The translations under genes and the position numbers were made by a program. Shown one piece after another: positions 23,179-35,328 of a DNA stretch of 64,000 nucleotides. Origin of the DNA: Mesorhabditis belari (taxonomy: Eukaryota; Nematoda; Chromadorea; Rhabditida; Rhabditidae); the NCBI GenBank assembly GCA_958450365.1, contig CAUEEP010000923.1:248001-312000 (forward strand), in the 5' to 3' direction. Position 1 is the first letter of the stretch. Every line of letters begins with the position of its first letter. A model generated the notes under the pieces. The model searched no databases. It saw only the letters and a program-made list of their open reading frames with translations, and was not told the origin of the DNA.

Positions 23179-23325
23179 CCATGTTTTTATACGCTTTTTT
23201 ACAAATGCATGTCGAGACTCAAATGTATTTTGATAAAGAACACGACTTACAACTATCGTAGAGAAGAGGTGCAACGTGATATTAATTCTTCAAGCAGTTT
23301 GAAAAACAGGTTTGCGGGCAATGCG

Positions 23326-26300
23326 ATGTCTTCGAAGCGTGGACCCGGATCAAGGGCTCCTCAGCGGGATTCCTCACATTCGCCTCGAACTAGCTCTTCG
23401 GCAGTGACAGGCTCCGGAAGCACGCAAACGACTCCAGGCCCGGTGGATTCAACTTTATCTGCTTGTGAGATTGTAGGTTATATCTAGACAATGTGCCTTT
23501 CATTTTCAGCAAGCGAGACTTTAGTGGCTTCTTCTTTGGAGCGAACACAAAATGCGGTAAATCATTTCTTATAAATTTATCGGTACTATCTGGAAGCTTT
23601 AAAGTTTTAAAGTTAATGATTAAATTTTTCAAGGAAACTTAAGAAGAGCTATTGCACACAATCTTTTAAACAGCTATATCTAATATTTTAGGCTACTTTG
23701 TTACACGAACGTTTACCATCACAAGCAATTCGCGTTTCTTCAAGAGAAAGGCCTATCACTTCTGGCCAAAGTCCCAGATCACAACCTTCGGGTAGTTTAT
23801 TGAAAACTTATTAACGTTAACTTATTTTAGCTATTAACATTATGAGCTTTACGAGAATTTTTTCGGGGCGAAATGAAGCAAAAAAGGAGCCTTTGGTGAG
23901 TTTAGTAAATATTTATATTCTGTAATTAGTGATTTAGGTGACCACGGATGGGTCTATTGCTCAAACAGCATGGAAGTCCATTGGCAAAGGAAGTTCGAGA
24001 AAAGAAAGAGAGCGCACTTTATTGTTGCTGCAAGAAGTGGGTAGTTTCAAAAAAGTTTTTGCATGGATTGAAGTGGGGCTAAAATTTCGTTGTGGTGCTT
24101 TTTTGCTTTTTGTGCTTTTTATGTTGTATGTTTTTGTAAAGGGTTCCATCGGCATGACGTCCAATAATCTTCAAACTTCGACACGTGGAACTCTTGGGCC
24201 AATGCTATCAGCCAGAAAAGATAAACATGCGGTTTGTTTTATATGCTTTCAACACAACACTTACCTGTGTGCAAATTGTTTTTGGTTGTCCTGTCTTGTG
24301 CCGTAATATTTCTATTTTTTTTGGGTAACAAGCAAAGTAAACTTTAGATGATGAAGAACAAAACTCTACAAGTCTCTACACTCGAAGGGATTTTTCATGA
24401 TACTGTTGATATGCTTGACGATGTTGAAACCCGCGAATCTACGCTCAAGTTGGCACCGATTGCAACAAGATTTAATCATGTTCGTTTAGAGCTTACATCG
24501 AGATAACGAAAACGCAGTCCGAACAGATCGGTTTGGGGCTTAGACATACGATTTTTGAGGTGAGGTTATGTGGCTATCTGAAAAGCAAAATATTTTAGAC
24601 GATTCGTCGATTGGGTTGCAGTATTTTGACAGTTGAGTGGTTGGTGGCGCTATCGGATAACGGGAAAAATCTAAATGCTTTTGAAAAGGTGAGAGCCTTA
24701 AATAATGTACCTAGTTTTTTATCAGGACATGGATTATCTCATTGCGGATTGGGTCCACCTCACGCTACTAGATGGCCAACGCCAGGAAGCAGCCCAAATT
24801 CTAAACATCACGCGCAATATGATAGTTCACAACTCGTCTTATATGTAAAAACTATCCGCAGCTTCATAACTAATTTGTATTTAGTGCTGAAGATTCTTTG
24901 AAAACCATTCTGCATACATGTGCTCGTCGCTCAATTAGCCATTTCGACTCCATCACAGCACTTTGTGTTAATGTCATGGGAGATGCAGTGAAATTCAGGT
25001 ATGCTTTTATGAAGATATAGCAAAACGTTAATTTTTAGTGAAATTCCAATCTCGGAACTCTATCCTGTTATCATGGCTGTTTGTTATGTGATGGCTTCCG
25101 AGGGAAATGAAAGGGTAAGCTCAGAAAAAAACTGCAAGCACTGTGAATTTTAGTTGGATGCTGAAGCTTGGTCAGTTGCTAGAGGGCTTTTGACAAGTAA
25201 TCTCGGTCACCGAACAAGGTAGCTTTTATTTTCTGAAAATTATCAAAAAGATTAAGAAAATGCCTGCACGAGGTTCTCCAACAGAATCCTCTTTTGGATC
25301 GAACGAAGGCCAGTTATGACCCGAAGACTTTATTGAGAGTGATTCGTGGCGCGGTTTTGTGTCTGGCACAAGCATATTGGGGAAATCAGGTTCTGACATT
25401 TACGATTCCTAAAGTTAAATTTCATTGTAGAAAATCGAAAACGTACGTTCTCCAGCGGCAATACTTCCATCTATGCAAGTTGCAATACGAGCCGATGCAG
25501 CCATTTGCCGAGATGTTCTTAACGTTGTTCATGTTTAATAGTTTGATCAAAATTGCATTTTAGTCGTTACGACGTCTTTTTGAAAAATACGGACGAGATC
25601 TGCAAGAAATGTCGTGGAGAGCCGTGATCCAATTGTTAGAAGAAGCGGATTGGCTATCCAAACGAGTATGTTTTTGTTTTTGTTTTTACTAAATGCAGTT
25701 GAATACAGTCAACAGTCTATGATCAACAGTGTAGACGGTTGATTCACTCGGTCGTCGACTGTATTGAGCAATACTATCGGTAAGAATCTGCCCAATCCAT
25801 AGGTGTTAATGCTAATTTGAGGGATGGACAACTTTCCTGCCCCGAACGATACTTATTCGACTTGATTGAACGATTTGGGGACAAGCACTCGGATGATTCC
25901 GCCATGAAACTCATCGAGTATCGCGTTTCGGTAAGTTCATTCATTTAAGGCAGAATTATATGTGTTCATTTTAGATAATTGAGATTTATTCGGACAGATG
26001 GGCATATGAGTTGAAGGATTGTGTAGAAAAGTGTCTCACCTACGATCCCAATCTTTCACCTGAGTCAAATCATGCACGACGAGAAAAGGTTACTATCTTT
26101 TTACCCTCAGTAAAGAATTTTTTAGGCACTAACAGTCTTACACGAGTTTTTCAACGCTTATCGGCTGCTCGTGGAGAATGAACTGGTCAGCAAAGTGATT
26201 CTTCCAGTTTTTACGAACGCGCACAAAGAGCTCGACAACAAAATACAGGTTGTTGCTACGCAAAAACTAAAGTTTGCATAAGTATTTTAGTATCATATGC

Positions 26301-29300
26301 TCATCATCCTTTTTGATGTGGCAAAGAACATCTCATTTCGTGCCGATACATTCGAGTTAACGTTTCGTTTGATACGAAGGTTGTTCAATGAAGGGTTGCT
26401 TGGTGTTGAGCAGGTAAGGAAAATAAAACTGCGTTCCTTATTACGGTACAATTTAGGGTCGAGAACGAAGGCATTCGCGTGTCAGTGCGCCCATCGTTTC
26501 GCTTCCTAGCGAGACTGTGAAAGAGGGAACGATTGCTCCTTCTGCATCAGCTTCGGCAGTCCTTGGAGGTGAATAAATCGAAACATTAAAAACACTAAAT
26601 TAGCAATTTTTAGCTGTTATCCCACCATCTAACGACAACCTTGAAATCATGGCTCAACAGCTTGGCGAGTTGATGAACGAACGATGGCAACAATTATCCG
26701 CGCCCGTTCTCAAGGAATTTATCGATACTTTTGTGGAGCATGCAAATCGGCAATATGACGTATCAAATTAACGCTTAGCATACAAAAACTGTTTTATTAT
26801 AGTTGAATCTAACTGGTGAAGATGGAGGTGATGTTCGCGTTAGAGTCTTCGATGCACTGCTCTCAATTCAATCTTGCCCGGTCACAAATCGAATACGTGG
26901 GCTTTATTTCACACTTTAATGCAACTGGCCAAATTTAGGCCGCTTTGCCGTTTATGATGACGAGCCGGTGATAAATCCATATGTCTTCAGGAAAGGGTTA
27001 CAGGTTACTTTACAAAAATGGTACTTGATGAAGTAATTTTTTTTCTTTAGAAGCGTCCCAAGGGTTCTGGTGAAATAGGATTTACGGAGATAGCTCAAGT
27101 CGTTACTAGAGCTTTGCGTCTGGATACTTGGTGGCCAGTTTTGCGAATCCTTCTGCAATATTTACAGAAGATTTTTGAGGTAAACCGAACTAACTGTGAT
27201 ATTCACTTTTTTATGCAGGCAACCGCTTATGTGAAAACGATCTCCAAGGAGACATTGAACGACTTGATCGAATCAATTACGCCGTTGTTCGAGAAAATCA
27301 CAAGCGAGAAACAAGTTAGACCTTTTGCGTTTTAAGAATTTATTGAAGTTTAGGTTTCCGATAAAGACGTTTGCAAATATCTACCACCAGTTCTCGCCAT
27401 CGTTCTCAACTATGGTCTTACCCCCAGTCAACAACGAGAAGTTTGCCGCGTATTGATTGAATGTGTGAAACTGTATCCGGATAGCAATGAGGCTCTAGTG
27501 GCATGTGACCTTGCCATACAGGTACTTACAACAAACTATTTTCATGATCGAAGGATTTAGATGGTTCCAAATTCGATGGCAGTCTTTTCTCATCAGCTTC
27601 TGCTTCTGTTACGAGAAAAACAACCCGCTATGCAAAGTGCCTTGTCTGTGTTAGAATTGCTGAGTGACGCCAGCGGGATCGAAGCATTTTATAATTTGTT
27701 TCAGGTAAATTTGATAATGAAGTGTTGATAAAATTGTTTAGGAGGAACAATTCCGCTCTCTTGCCGATATCCTGCTTGCGTACATGAATCTGAAGAAAGA
27801 CAACATTTATGTGGTCTCGTGTGTACACCGAATCTTGATGCGATGGTTTTCTAGGGTGCCAAAAGAGTTGCGAAACGAAATTGCAAGGTATGACTCGGAT
27901 GTCTTACATGTTTCTGACTTTATTATGCCTAGGTATTACGAAAGGAGATTGCAAGAGGTGCTCGCAACTGCAGCAATTCAAACGCCGCAACAATCATGCA
28001 CTCCACGACAAGGAAACATTGAGGGGAAGCAAGTATGAGTTAAATATCATACTTCTAAACTGACTGTTTTTAGACACCAGCTTCAATATTTTCGACAACT
28101 TCGGATACGCCACCTGCGATCGGCTCATTAAATACTCGGACGGCTGATGACAAGCAGATGCAACAAAATGTTAGTTAATGTCAGGCTGCAATAAAATTTT
28201 TTGATTATTTAGATTCTCGATGAAGTTCAGATCGCTTTACAGCAGTTCTACCGTTTGGGTCGCATTGAGCCAACGGCAATGGGAAATCCAGCCGATATCG
28301 ATGGCTTTGTAAGAGCAAATTTTGGACTCTGGATAATTTTATTTAGGAGGAACTAGAGTCCGATCATTATGCAGTTGGCCATAGTATTTTGACGCTTCGA
28401 GTGTTGGCGGAAAAAGGAAAGCTCAGAACGATGGAAGGTTTGTTGCAAAAGTTAAGCTATTGTATCTATGTTTGATAGACGACGATGTTTTCTCAGAGAA
28501 GAATGGACTTGTATCTCAGACTGGATTTCACACACTGAATGACGAAAGGAGGAGGTAAAAGGAAAGCATCGATTCACTATTTTTTTTGATTCTAGATATG
28601 CATCAGCCGTACAACCACCTACTAGGCGAGCAACGATGGGAAAAGAAGAACCACCAAAGGTAACCAACGATTGTCTGAGAAAGGAAATCCAAATTTAGGC
28701 ATTGGACGATTTGTCGCTAACAAAACAGAGAACAACGAGCATAGCTTCTACTTCGTCCGGTTAGTATTTTGGTTGCTAATCATTAGACACGTTCGTTTAG
28801 TTCCGATCGTTACCGTGATACAGATGATCAATCGACATATGTATGGGCGCGTGAGCTTCTTATGGCGAAGACTCGAGGAAATTCCGGAAGACTTTTTAAA
28901 CTGTGAGTACTCGAAAAGACGTTATAGTAGTTAATCGTATGCCTTAGATAAAGCATCGGCATCAACTTTTGCACCACTCGCTTTGCACGTGTCAGCTTTG
29001 CCCGGTTCAGTCAGGATTGGGACCAAAAAGGTATTTGTTTGCAACAAAGAATTATTAATTGTAAGATTTTAGAGTGCTGACATGGTAGCTACTCGGCTGA
29101 GAAATTTGGACCGTCTCGCAGGAATCGAAATGCACGCAGTTGGAGTCGTTTACATGGGATACGGGCAGGAGACTACCCCACAAATTCTTTGCAACCAGTA
29201 CGGAAGTCCAAGATATGAAGCATTTGTCAAGTAAGGTTTTTATGATAATCATAGCTTAAAGATTTTACATGGCATAAAAATCGTGAGATTTTTATTTTTG

Positions 29301-30004
29301 CTTATTTCAGAACACTGGGCACCGCTCAATCAACCGATGACGAGCCTGCTGGACTCCAAGCTGAGAAAAATGGGGAATATACCTACGTGTTCAATGATGA
29401 AACTAGCAGCATTGTGAGTATATTTTGCGTATCCAAAACGGTCTTTTTAAGGTCTTTCTCGTTGCAACATTGATGCCAAGGCTAAACAGTGACCCACGAT
29501 GTAACAATAAGAAAATGCTCATCGGTATTTTTTTATTTTGGGTGTTTAAGTGCTTTTATAGGGAACAACGTCGTGTGTATTGTGTGGAACCAGAGTGGAA
29601 AGGGCTATAAAGTTGGAAGCTTTTGCGGGGATTTTATTCATGTTATGATAGAGGTAAACAAAATAAACAAAATAAGTTTTACGGAATTTTTAGGTTGTGC
29701 CAATAGACGAGCAAAGCGTTCTCATCGAAGTACATGCAAAGCCGGAAATTTCTCAGTTGTTGGCTATGCGTCGGGCCCTTGTTCTTCAATCGGCAGCACC
29801 AGCTATTATACGGTATGCTAGCTCCAGAAATTTCTTAATACTATTGTCCTTACTATTACCTAAATGTTACTTTTTAGTAAACTGTGTGTACGAGCAAAGC
29901 TGGCGGTACAAGTCTGGCGTACTGTATCGGATCCAAAGGAAATTCCATACATATCTTCTGCCATTGAACGCCTTCGAAAAATTCAAGCCTTGAAAGAAAT
30001 GTGA
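23326..30004 (+). CDS. TSC2: tuberin (TSC2), Rheb GTPase-activating protein
   Basis: I joined 45 phase-compatible exons into 1527 codons plus TGA; human and fly tuberin are about 1800. The last exons are 29073-29230, 29311-29413, 29452-29524, 29562-29653, 29694-29812 and 29878-30004. They encode the RapGAP domain (residues about 1305-1520): VGVVYMGYGQ, ILCNQYGSPRYEAF, NGEYTYVFNDE, VATLMPR and NNKKMLIGNNVVCIVWNQSG. That last block contains the asparagine-thumb position. These blocks match tuberin more closely than RalGAP. The N-terminal half resembles the tuberin helical domain (LVALSDNGKNLNAFEKDMDY, PLLDRTKASYDPKTLLRVIR). The middle (residues about 680-720, RERRHSRVSAP) is Ser-rich and may be phosphorylated. 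Tuberin with hamartin turns off Rheb and so TORC1 at the lysosome. The exon 7 donor (AA|GTTGGC) and the short exons 35-38 are the least certain joins. A start further upstream (23209) is possible. Confidence 0.9.
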
Positions 30005-30234
30005 TTTTAAATGTCTTGGTTTTGTAAGTCTTCGGGTTGATTTTATCACCTTCGGTACGCGTGTTTTTGTTGCTTAATTGACTCTTGGATCTTTCCGATA
30101 ATAGCTTTATTTTTACTTCTAATAATCATCTTATTCAACGTTGTGAAATGTAGTATTTGGTAGTATTGTGCTATAGTCTTGAAATTTTACTTACTTTTTC
30201 TTGTTATACTTTGTGGATTCTTCGTGGTTAAAAC

Positions 30235-30240
30235 AATAAA
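30235..30240 (+). terminator. polyadenylation signal of TSC2
   Basis: AATAAA lies 231 nt after the TSC2 stop and 134 nt before the next start. Confidence 0.5.
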
Positions 30241-30361
30241 GATTTGGATATTTGGATTATAAACCTTAGAATCAAATGGTCATAAAGCATTAAGTTTTTT
30301 TGAGTTCGTAGAGAAAACAAGGACAGTTGGTTGATTTAAAATCATTGAATCTTTAATAAGA

Positions 30362-30373
30362 ATTTTCAGAGCA
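30362..30373 (+). promoter_or_regulatory. putative trans-splice acceptor of the CYTH gene
   Basis: AATTTTCAG ends at 30369, only 4 nt before the ATG. No coding exon precedes it, which fits a spliced-leader site. Confidence 0.45.
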
Positions 30374-31473
30374 ATGGCTGAATCCGGGCAGGCAAACACC
30401 CAAACAACTTCAGCCCAAAAAACGGACAGAAATGTTGAAATTAAGGCCCGAGTTAGCAACAGCAAAAGATTGCTAGAATTGGCTTCGCAGTTGAGGTATG
30501 TTTTTAGCCGCGAACCGAGTTGATTTGGTACGATCGACCTGATGTGGCTGGACCGAAACTCAGCGATTTTAAAAAAAACTTGACATTCCGGAAGCAATGG
30601 CAGAGGATATGAAGGTTTTAGATTTTACATCTATTAAGCATTCAGGCAATTTGATTGTAAGCTTGTTGCTCCATGGGCTACAGATGATGCGGATCCCTTG
30701 ACTTGAACGATAAAGATTATTCATATTGTTGTAGCGGAGGACAGCCAAAACTCCTTGAGCAACATGATGTGTTCTTCTGTTCGCCGAACGGTCGCTTGAA
30801 AATGAGACGTGTTGTCGAAGATGGAAGTGTGGGTAATCGTCTCATACGTTGTGTAAATATGTTTTAGCCGCGAACCGAGTTGATTTGGTACCATCGACCT
30901 GATGTGGCTGGACCGAAACTCAGCGACTTTAAAAAACTTGACATTCCGGAAGCAATGGCAGAGGATATGAAGGTTTTAGATTTTACATCTATTAAACATT
31001 TTTTCTATTTTAGGAACTACTCTCGTTGACGGCCGGTGTAAAAGGTGAAGTGGCTAAGCAAAGACATTTGTTTCTGGTCGGTCAAACGCGAGTACACGTC
31101 GACGACGTGAAAGACTTGGGGCATTTTATGGAATTAGAGGTTTTTTTCTTCAATATTGTGAAACCTGGCTAGTGAACCACTGAAAGAATCCTGAAAATTG
31201 GTTCACTAGCAAGGTCGAATTTAAAAAGGGTACTGTAGTTTGTTTTCTTGATTTCACGGCTAATATATCTCATTCAGGTATGCCTTCGTGAAGAACAAAC
31301 ATTGGAAGAAGGACAAAAGATCGCCGACGAATTACGCGAAGCGTTAGAGGTAATTGAGAACCGTTATCTTAATTTAAATAATTTTTGAATTATCTTCTTT
31401 TTACGTGAAATTTTAGATTCCCGAAAGTGATATGTTGACCGGTGCGTATATGGATATGTTGCAGAAAAAGTGA
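30374..31473 (+). CDS. CYTH-domain protein (class IV adenylyl cyclase/thiamine triphosphatase superfamily)
   Basis: Six exons join in phase: 30374-30495, 30735-30828, 30868-30972, 31014-31139, 31278-31349 and 31417-31473 (191 codons plus TGA, typical for CyaB-like CYTH proteins). The order of motifs fits the family: RNVEIKARV near the N-terminus, [67 protein letters not shown] and a C-terminal [18 protein letters not shown] proteins form a beta-tunnel that binds triphosphate compounds with divalent metal. Members hydrolyse thiamine triphosphate or inorganic triphosphate, or make cAMP in bacteria; which applies here is unknown. Intron 1 carries a broken duplicate of exon 3. The gene follows TSC2 on the same strand by 370 bp, so a shared primary transcript is possible. 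Confidence 0.88.
30500..30643 (+). pseudogene. non-functional duplicate of CYTH exon 3 inside intron 1
   Basis: This segment repeats 30860-31003 almost exactly, including acceptor, the 105-nt exon and the start of the next intron (GTTTTAGATTTTACATC). The copy has two extra A residues in the run coding for FKK, so its exon is 107 nt and frame-shifting. It also lies before exon 2, out of order. It is therefore a tandem duplication remnant, not a cassette that keeps frame. Confidence 0.85.
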
Positions 31474-31978
31474 TCATTTCATCGTTAAATCGTAGCACGT
31501 TTGATTGTTATTTTACTTTGTTATGTTTGCATTTAGATAAAATTTTATCAAAACTTATAAAGACAAAATATTTGAGAAACTAATGGGACAATTCTAGAAA
31601 TTTTTTTGAGGATTAAAGTTGACTGACCGGTAAAAGTTGGGCTACAAGTGTTGCTTGGAAAATCACAAATATTGGAATTTTTTTTGAAGAGACTAGGCAA
31701 GGAATATAAGAAGTTCCCGTGTGATGATGGCACCTGTAATTTTGAGTTTACCGTTGAGCTCTTTTTTCTAATATTACTGTTTGAAATGAGATTTGAGGTA
31801 GATGCAGGGATCACGGAAAGGCCCACCACGTGCTCGCACTAAATATTGACTTTTTAACTGGTAAAAACAGTTTTTATATTGTGCTTGGACTTAATTACAC
31901 ACTATCGTAATACCAGTGATGGTTTTCGAAAAAGAAGATAGACTACACAACAATACGGAGTTTTCTATCACAGATAGG
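31474..31978. other. 3' region of the CYTH gene, no further gene seen
   Basis: AT-rich sequence. No consensus AATAAA was found close to the stop. Short open frames on both strands (31548-31842) show no motif. Confidence 0.35.
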
Positions 31979-32253
31979 CTACACATAAAAGGCAAAAAAA
32001 CGGGTACAGAAGCTAAGTACATTTCTATGGGTACATAAGCTTTTCACTGACTCATGGTAGATCTCGTAGACATCTCCACCGAAGAAATACGTCTCCTGAG
32101 CATTGTTGCCCTCGTGTCCTTGCATATTGCCAATAATTCCTTGAAATTTTAGTGTTTATTGCCTTTGTTTTCATTTATACCTCTGTTTAATGGTGGCTCA
32201 ATATTGTCGTTTTCGTGAATGGCACCTCCGGGAAGTGGATCGTTGTTGTCCAT
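31979..32253 (-). CDS. small acidic protein, unrecognised
   Basis: Two minus-strand exons (32253-32181 and 32139-31979) join in phase across a 41-bp intron that has a GTATAAAT donor and a TTTCAAG acceptor. They give 77 codons plus TAG. The product begins MDNNDPLPGGAIHENDNIEP and continues NMQGHEGNNAQETYFFGGDV. The composition and the intron size match the real genes upstream. An acceptor-like CAATTTAG 22 nt before the ATG means further 5' exons or trans-splicing are possible. No family is recognised. Confidence 0.4.
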
Positions 32254-33329
32254 TGTGGTGGATCGTTGGGAAAACCTAAATTGTGGAGATTGTGCAGTTT
32301 TTAAATACTTTACCCATTCTACTTCCTACATCTCATAAACACTATTGCAAAAGGTAGATTGGTAAACATTGTGGTTCTTTTGATCAAGCACACACTCGGG
32401 CTGAAAGGGCAAAAGAAACAGCTGACAGTGTCGATGTTGTGGATTTTGTGGGGAAAGTGTAGGTGGAAGAGTGAAATGGAAATGTAGCTTTGGAAATACC
32501 GTAAAACTGTCATAGAGTACTCCGATAGAAATGGAAAATAGAGTACTCAATTAGAGTCTTCTCTTCTCAATTACAGAGTATTTACAATATGAATTGCGAG
32601 GGTGGGAAAGCTTAGGCAATAGGAATAACCGGCACTGACAAGTAGTAATAGGAAAAGAAAAATTGAGCTACAATGTACTTTCCAAAAAAAGCATCTTCTG
32701 AAACTATCGTAATCAAAGTTTTCATTCGATCAACTAATTTTGGTATCATTGACTGAGCCTTGAGTCCCGTACCAAATGCAATCAAAAATTGAAGTGATTA
32801 AATGAAAATTGACCGTTTGGCTACAGCATTAGATAAGTGCGTTTTAGAAAAACGGTAACGATAAGGAAACTTGGGTTCAACTGATCAAAAATATTTTGGA
32901 AAAGAGGCAGTCCCGTAGCCTGGGGCGGAGACTAAAGATACTCAAAAAGAGGCAGCCCAGTAGCTGAGGGGAGGCTAAAGATACTCAAAAAACTACTCAA
33001 AATACAACTTTACTGCTTAAAATATTAAAATAAAAATGCAAAAAAATTGATCCAAGAGGGATCGAAGTCGGATGCCAAAAATGGGAGATAGCGGCATTCC
33101 CACTGCACCACCGAGTCACTTCTTTGGTGAGGCTGGTCGAGTGGTCGAGCGCTTGCAAAATCTGACCGTTCCCTAGTGAGACCTGGGCTCCGTATGAAAT
33201 GCAACCGAGCAAAAATATCTTGGCAATTTGATTGGTGGAAGAGCCATCGTGTTTCCCCCCTTTCTGAAAGGAAAAGAAGACATTTTCTGAAAAAATAGAC
33301 TTTTCCTAAAAAGAGAACAGGATCAAGAA
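32254..33329. other. intergenic, no gene seen; tRNA-like scraps near 33050-33190
   Basis: No spliceable coding segment was found. At 33050-33190 both strands hold pieces like tRNA D-arms and T-loops (GGTCGAGTGGTCGAGCG on plus; GACTTCGATCCC on minus), but no complete cloverleaf. Confidence 0.35.
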
Positions 33330-34249
33330 ACAACAATTGGGCAAAATAAAGGCCAATAGGAAAGCCAATAGGAAAGTCGGGCTTTCGAAAAAGTTACTTG
33401 GCGCTTTGTTGTTCTCTTTTTAGAATTACGAAACAACAATGGAGCTATACAAATCGAGCAATACAAAGCCAATCGAGTTTTTTTTTGTTTTGAGGCAAAT
33501 CGACGATTTTTTCCATGATTGCGGTCACCTTTGAAGATCAACGAAAGGAAAAGGAAATCGATTTTTGATCGGAAAAGAAAATCGATTTTGATTTGATCGG
33601 TGTTTGAGTGGTGAGAAGTACATAACGATGGAGTGATGTAACCGTTACGTGACGTAAATAATGCCAGTAGAAAGTTTTAATTTTATAGCAAAAATCTCAT
33701 GGTGGTGGTGGGCATGGTGGCTCAGAAATTTCATGTATTTAGGAGTCATGAAATCGGGAAAAAGTCACAAAATATCAAAATATCAAAAAATCAAAAAAAA
33801 CCCCCACCTAAAATATTCACTTTTACACCACGACAACCACCCAAAAGCCACTAGAAATTCTGAGAAAAATCGCGTTAAACTGACTCTTTTTGGAAGACTA
33901 CTCTAACAATATTTGATCCTTAAACTAATCATAATCTTAAACTCTTGAAAATCAAAAATATGTGAGATATAACCCTATAGCAGTCAAATAATAGGTCAAA
34001 GAAGTCTATTGCTCGCCCACCATTCATTTGTAGAAGTGATGCACAGGATACTTTATAGTTGATCTTCTCAGGAAGATCTCAGGAATGCATATTCTTGCAA
34101 GGAAGTTGCGATTTGATGAGTCAGTCAATCTGTGCAAGCATGCTCTCATTTGAGGAAAGAGAACTCGGAAGAGAAGACGATTTATCGCTTTGTTTTGTAA
34201 AGAAAAGATCGGACTTGTTCAAAGAGCAAACTTGCTTTTTTACAACAAA

Positions 34250-34323
34250 AATGTCTCTCCCGGGAATTGAACCCGGGTCTCGCACGTAACAGACGCGGAT
34301 ACTAACCACTATTTAGTCTAGAC
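34250..34323 (-). tRNA. tRNA-Asp-like sequence with GTT anticodon, probably a pseudogene
   Basis: Minus strand. A D-arm-like AATAGTGGTTAGTATCC, an anticodon arm CGCGTCTGTTACGTGCG (loop CTGTTAC, anticodon GTT at the Asn position) and a perfect T-arm CCGGGTTCAATTCCCGG resemble eukaryotic tRNA-Asp, apart from the anticodon. The acceptor stem pairs only partly (GTCTAGA against GAGAGAC), so it is probably decayed. Confidence 0.5.
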
Positions 34324-34532
34324 AAAGTGACCATTATGATGGACTTGGACCATGTTTAGGCTTAAGATTTGATTCTTAAATTTGCAGATTTAAATCTTTT
34401 CAGAATTTAAAATCGGTTAGAGAAGTAAATCTCTGATCAAATAATCTAATAATCTTTAACTTTTTTCTTTTTCTTTTTCTTTTAAACTTTTGAGTTTGAG
34501 AAGAGAGACGTTTTGGGATGGCTCATGTCCCT

Positions 34533-34601
34533 CAAAGCTCACGTCAAAGCTCATGTCAAAGCTCATGTCAAAGCTCATGTCAAAGCTTACGTCAAAGCTC
34601 G
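34533..34601. repeat. 12-bp minisatellite (GCTCATGTCAAA), about 6 copies
   Basis: The same array at 54848-55056 has about 17 copies inside otherwise very similar flanks, so it has changed length since the segmental duplication. It is open in all three plus frames, so the SKLMSKLM-type frame is not evidence of a gene. Confidence 0.9.
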
Positions 34602-35328
34602 TTTCACAGTGTGTCTTTTTAGAAAACTGCCGTAATCAAATCACCAGTTTTCACTCGATTAGCCAAATTTTGGTCTTATTCGATGAGGATTTAGCCAGCC
34701 AATGATCAATGATCAAAATTGAGCTGAACGATTGGAAACTGGCATTATGAGTACGGTAATTTTCTTAAATCTTACAAATTTGGTGTCCTTTAGACAACGC
34801 TCTTCTTTTACTGTGAGTGCTTTTTTAAAATGAGCAAAGAAAATGCAATGCTTTTTTTGTGTATCGATCTTTGCTTTTGGGGTTTACTGGCAAAAGAAAA
34901 GGCACAGTTTATCTCCTCTTTATTCCAATTCTCAAATGTGACACAACATTTTGCGATATTCGACTACAAACAAAGACTAAAGTGAGTTAAAGATTTGGGA
35001 TTAATCACAGATTTTTACGATCAAGAAAGGGTAAATCACAGTTTGACGAATTTGGGAAACAATCTTGAGCAAGTGATTGACAAGAATGAAAATCCGTTTT
35101 ACTTTTTTATTCGAAACTTTCCCTATTCATGGCCGCATAGGTGCTTTTGGGGAAACCGTAGAGTTTGTCAATCTCGTCCTCGTGATTGTCGTCGGTTTCT
35201 AAACGTTTCATTGCCATCAATCATTTGATATTAAATATCCAATCTTAAACTTGATTTTATCTTGTTACAAATTAACGTTTGATTTTGACATCTCCATACA
35301 ACTCGCACTAGTTTTTAACGAGCCAGTA

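Noticed and set aside
24480..24505. Apparent frameshift or stop in TSC2 exon 7
   Set aside because: Using the donor AA|GTTGGC at 24448 and the acceptor GTTTAG at 24489 restores the frame with a 41-bp intron of the usual size, so no disruption is needed.
34121..34309. Minus-strand open frame over the tRNA-like sequence
   Set aside because: It is a shadow of the tRNA-Asp-like element. The plus-strand frame ending SLPGIEPGSRT is the familiar false translation of a tRNA T-arm.
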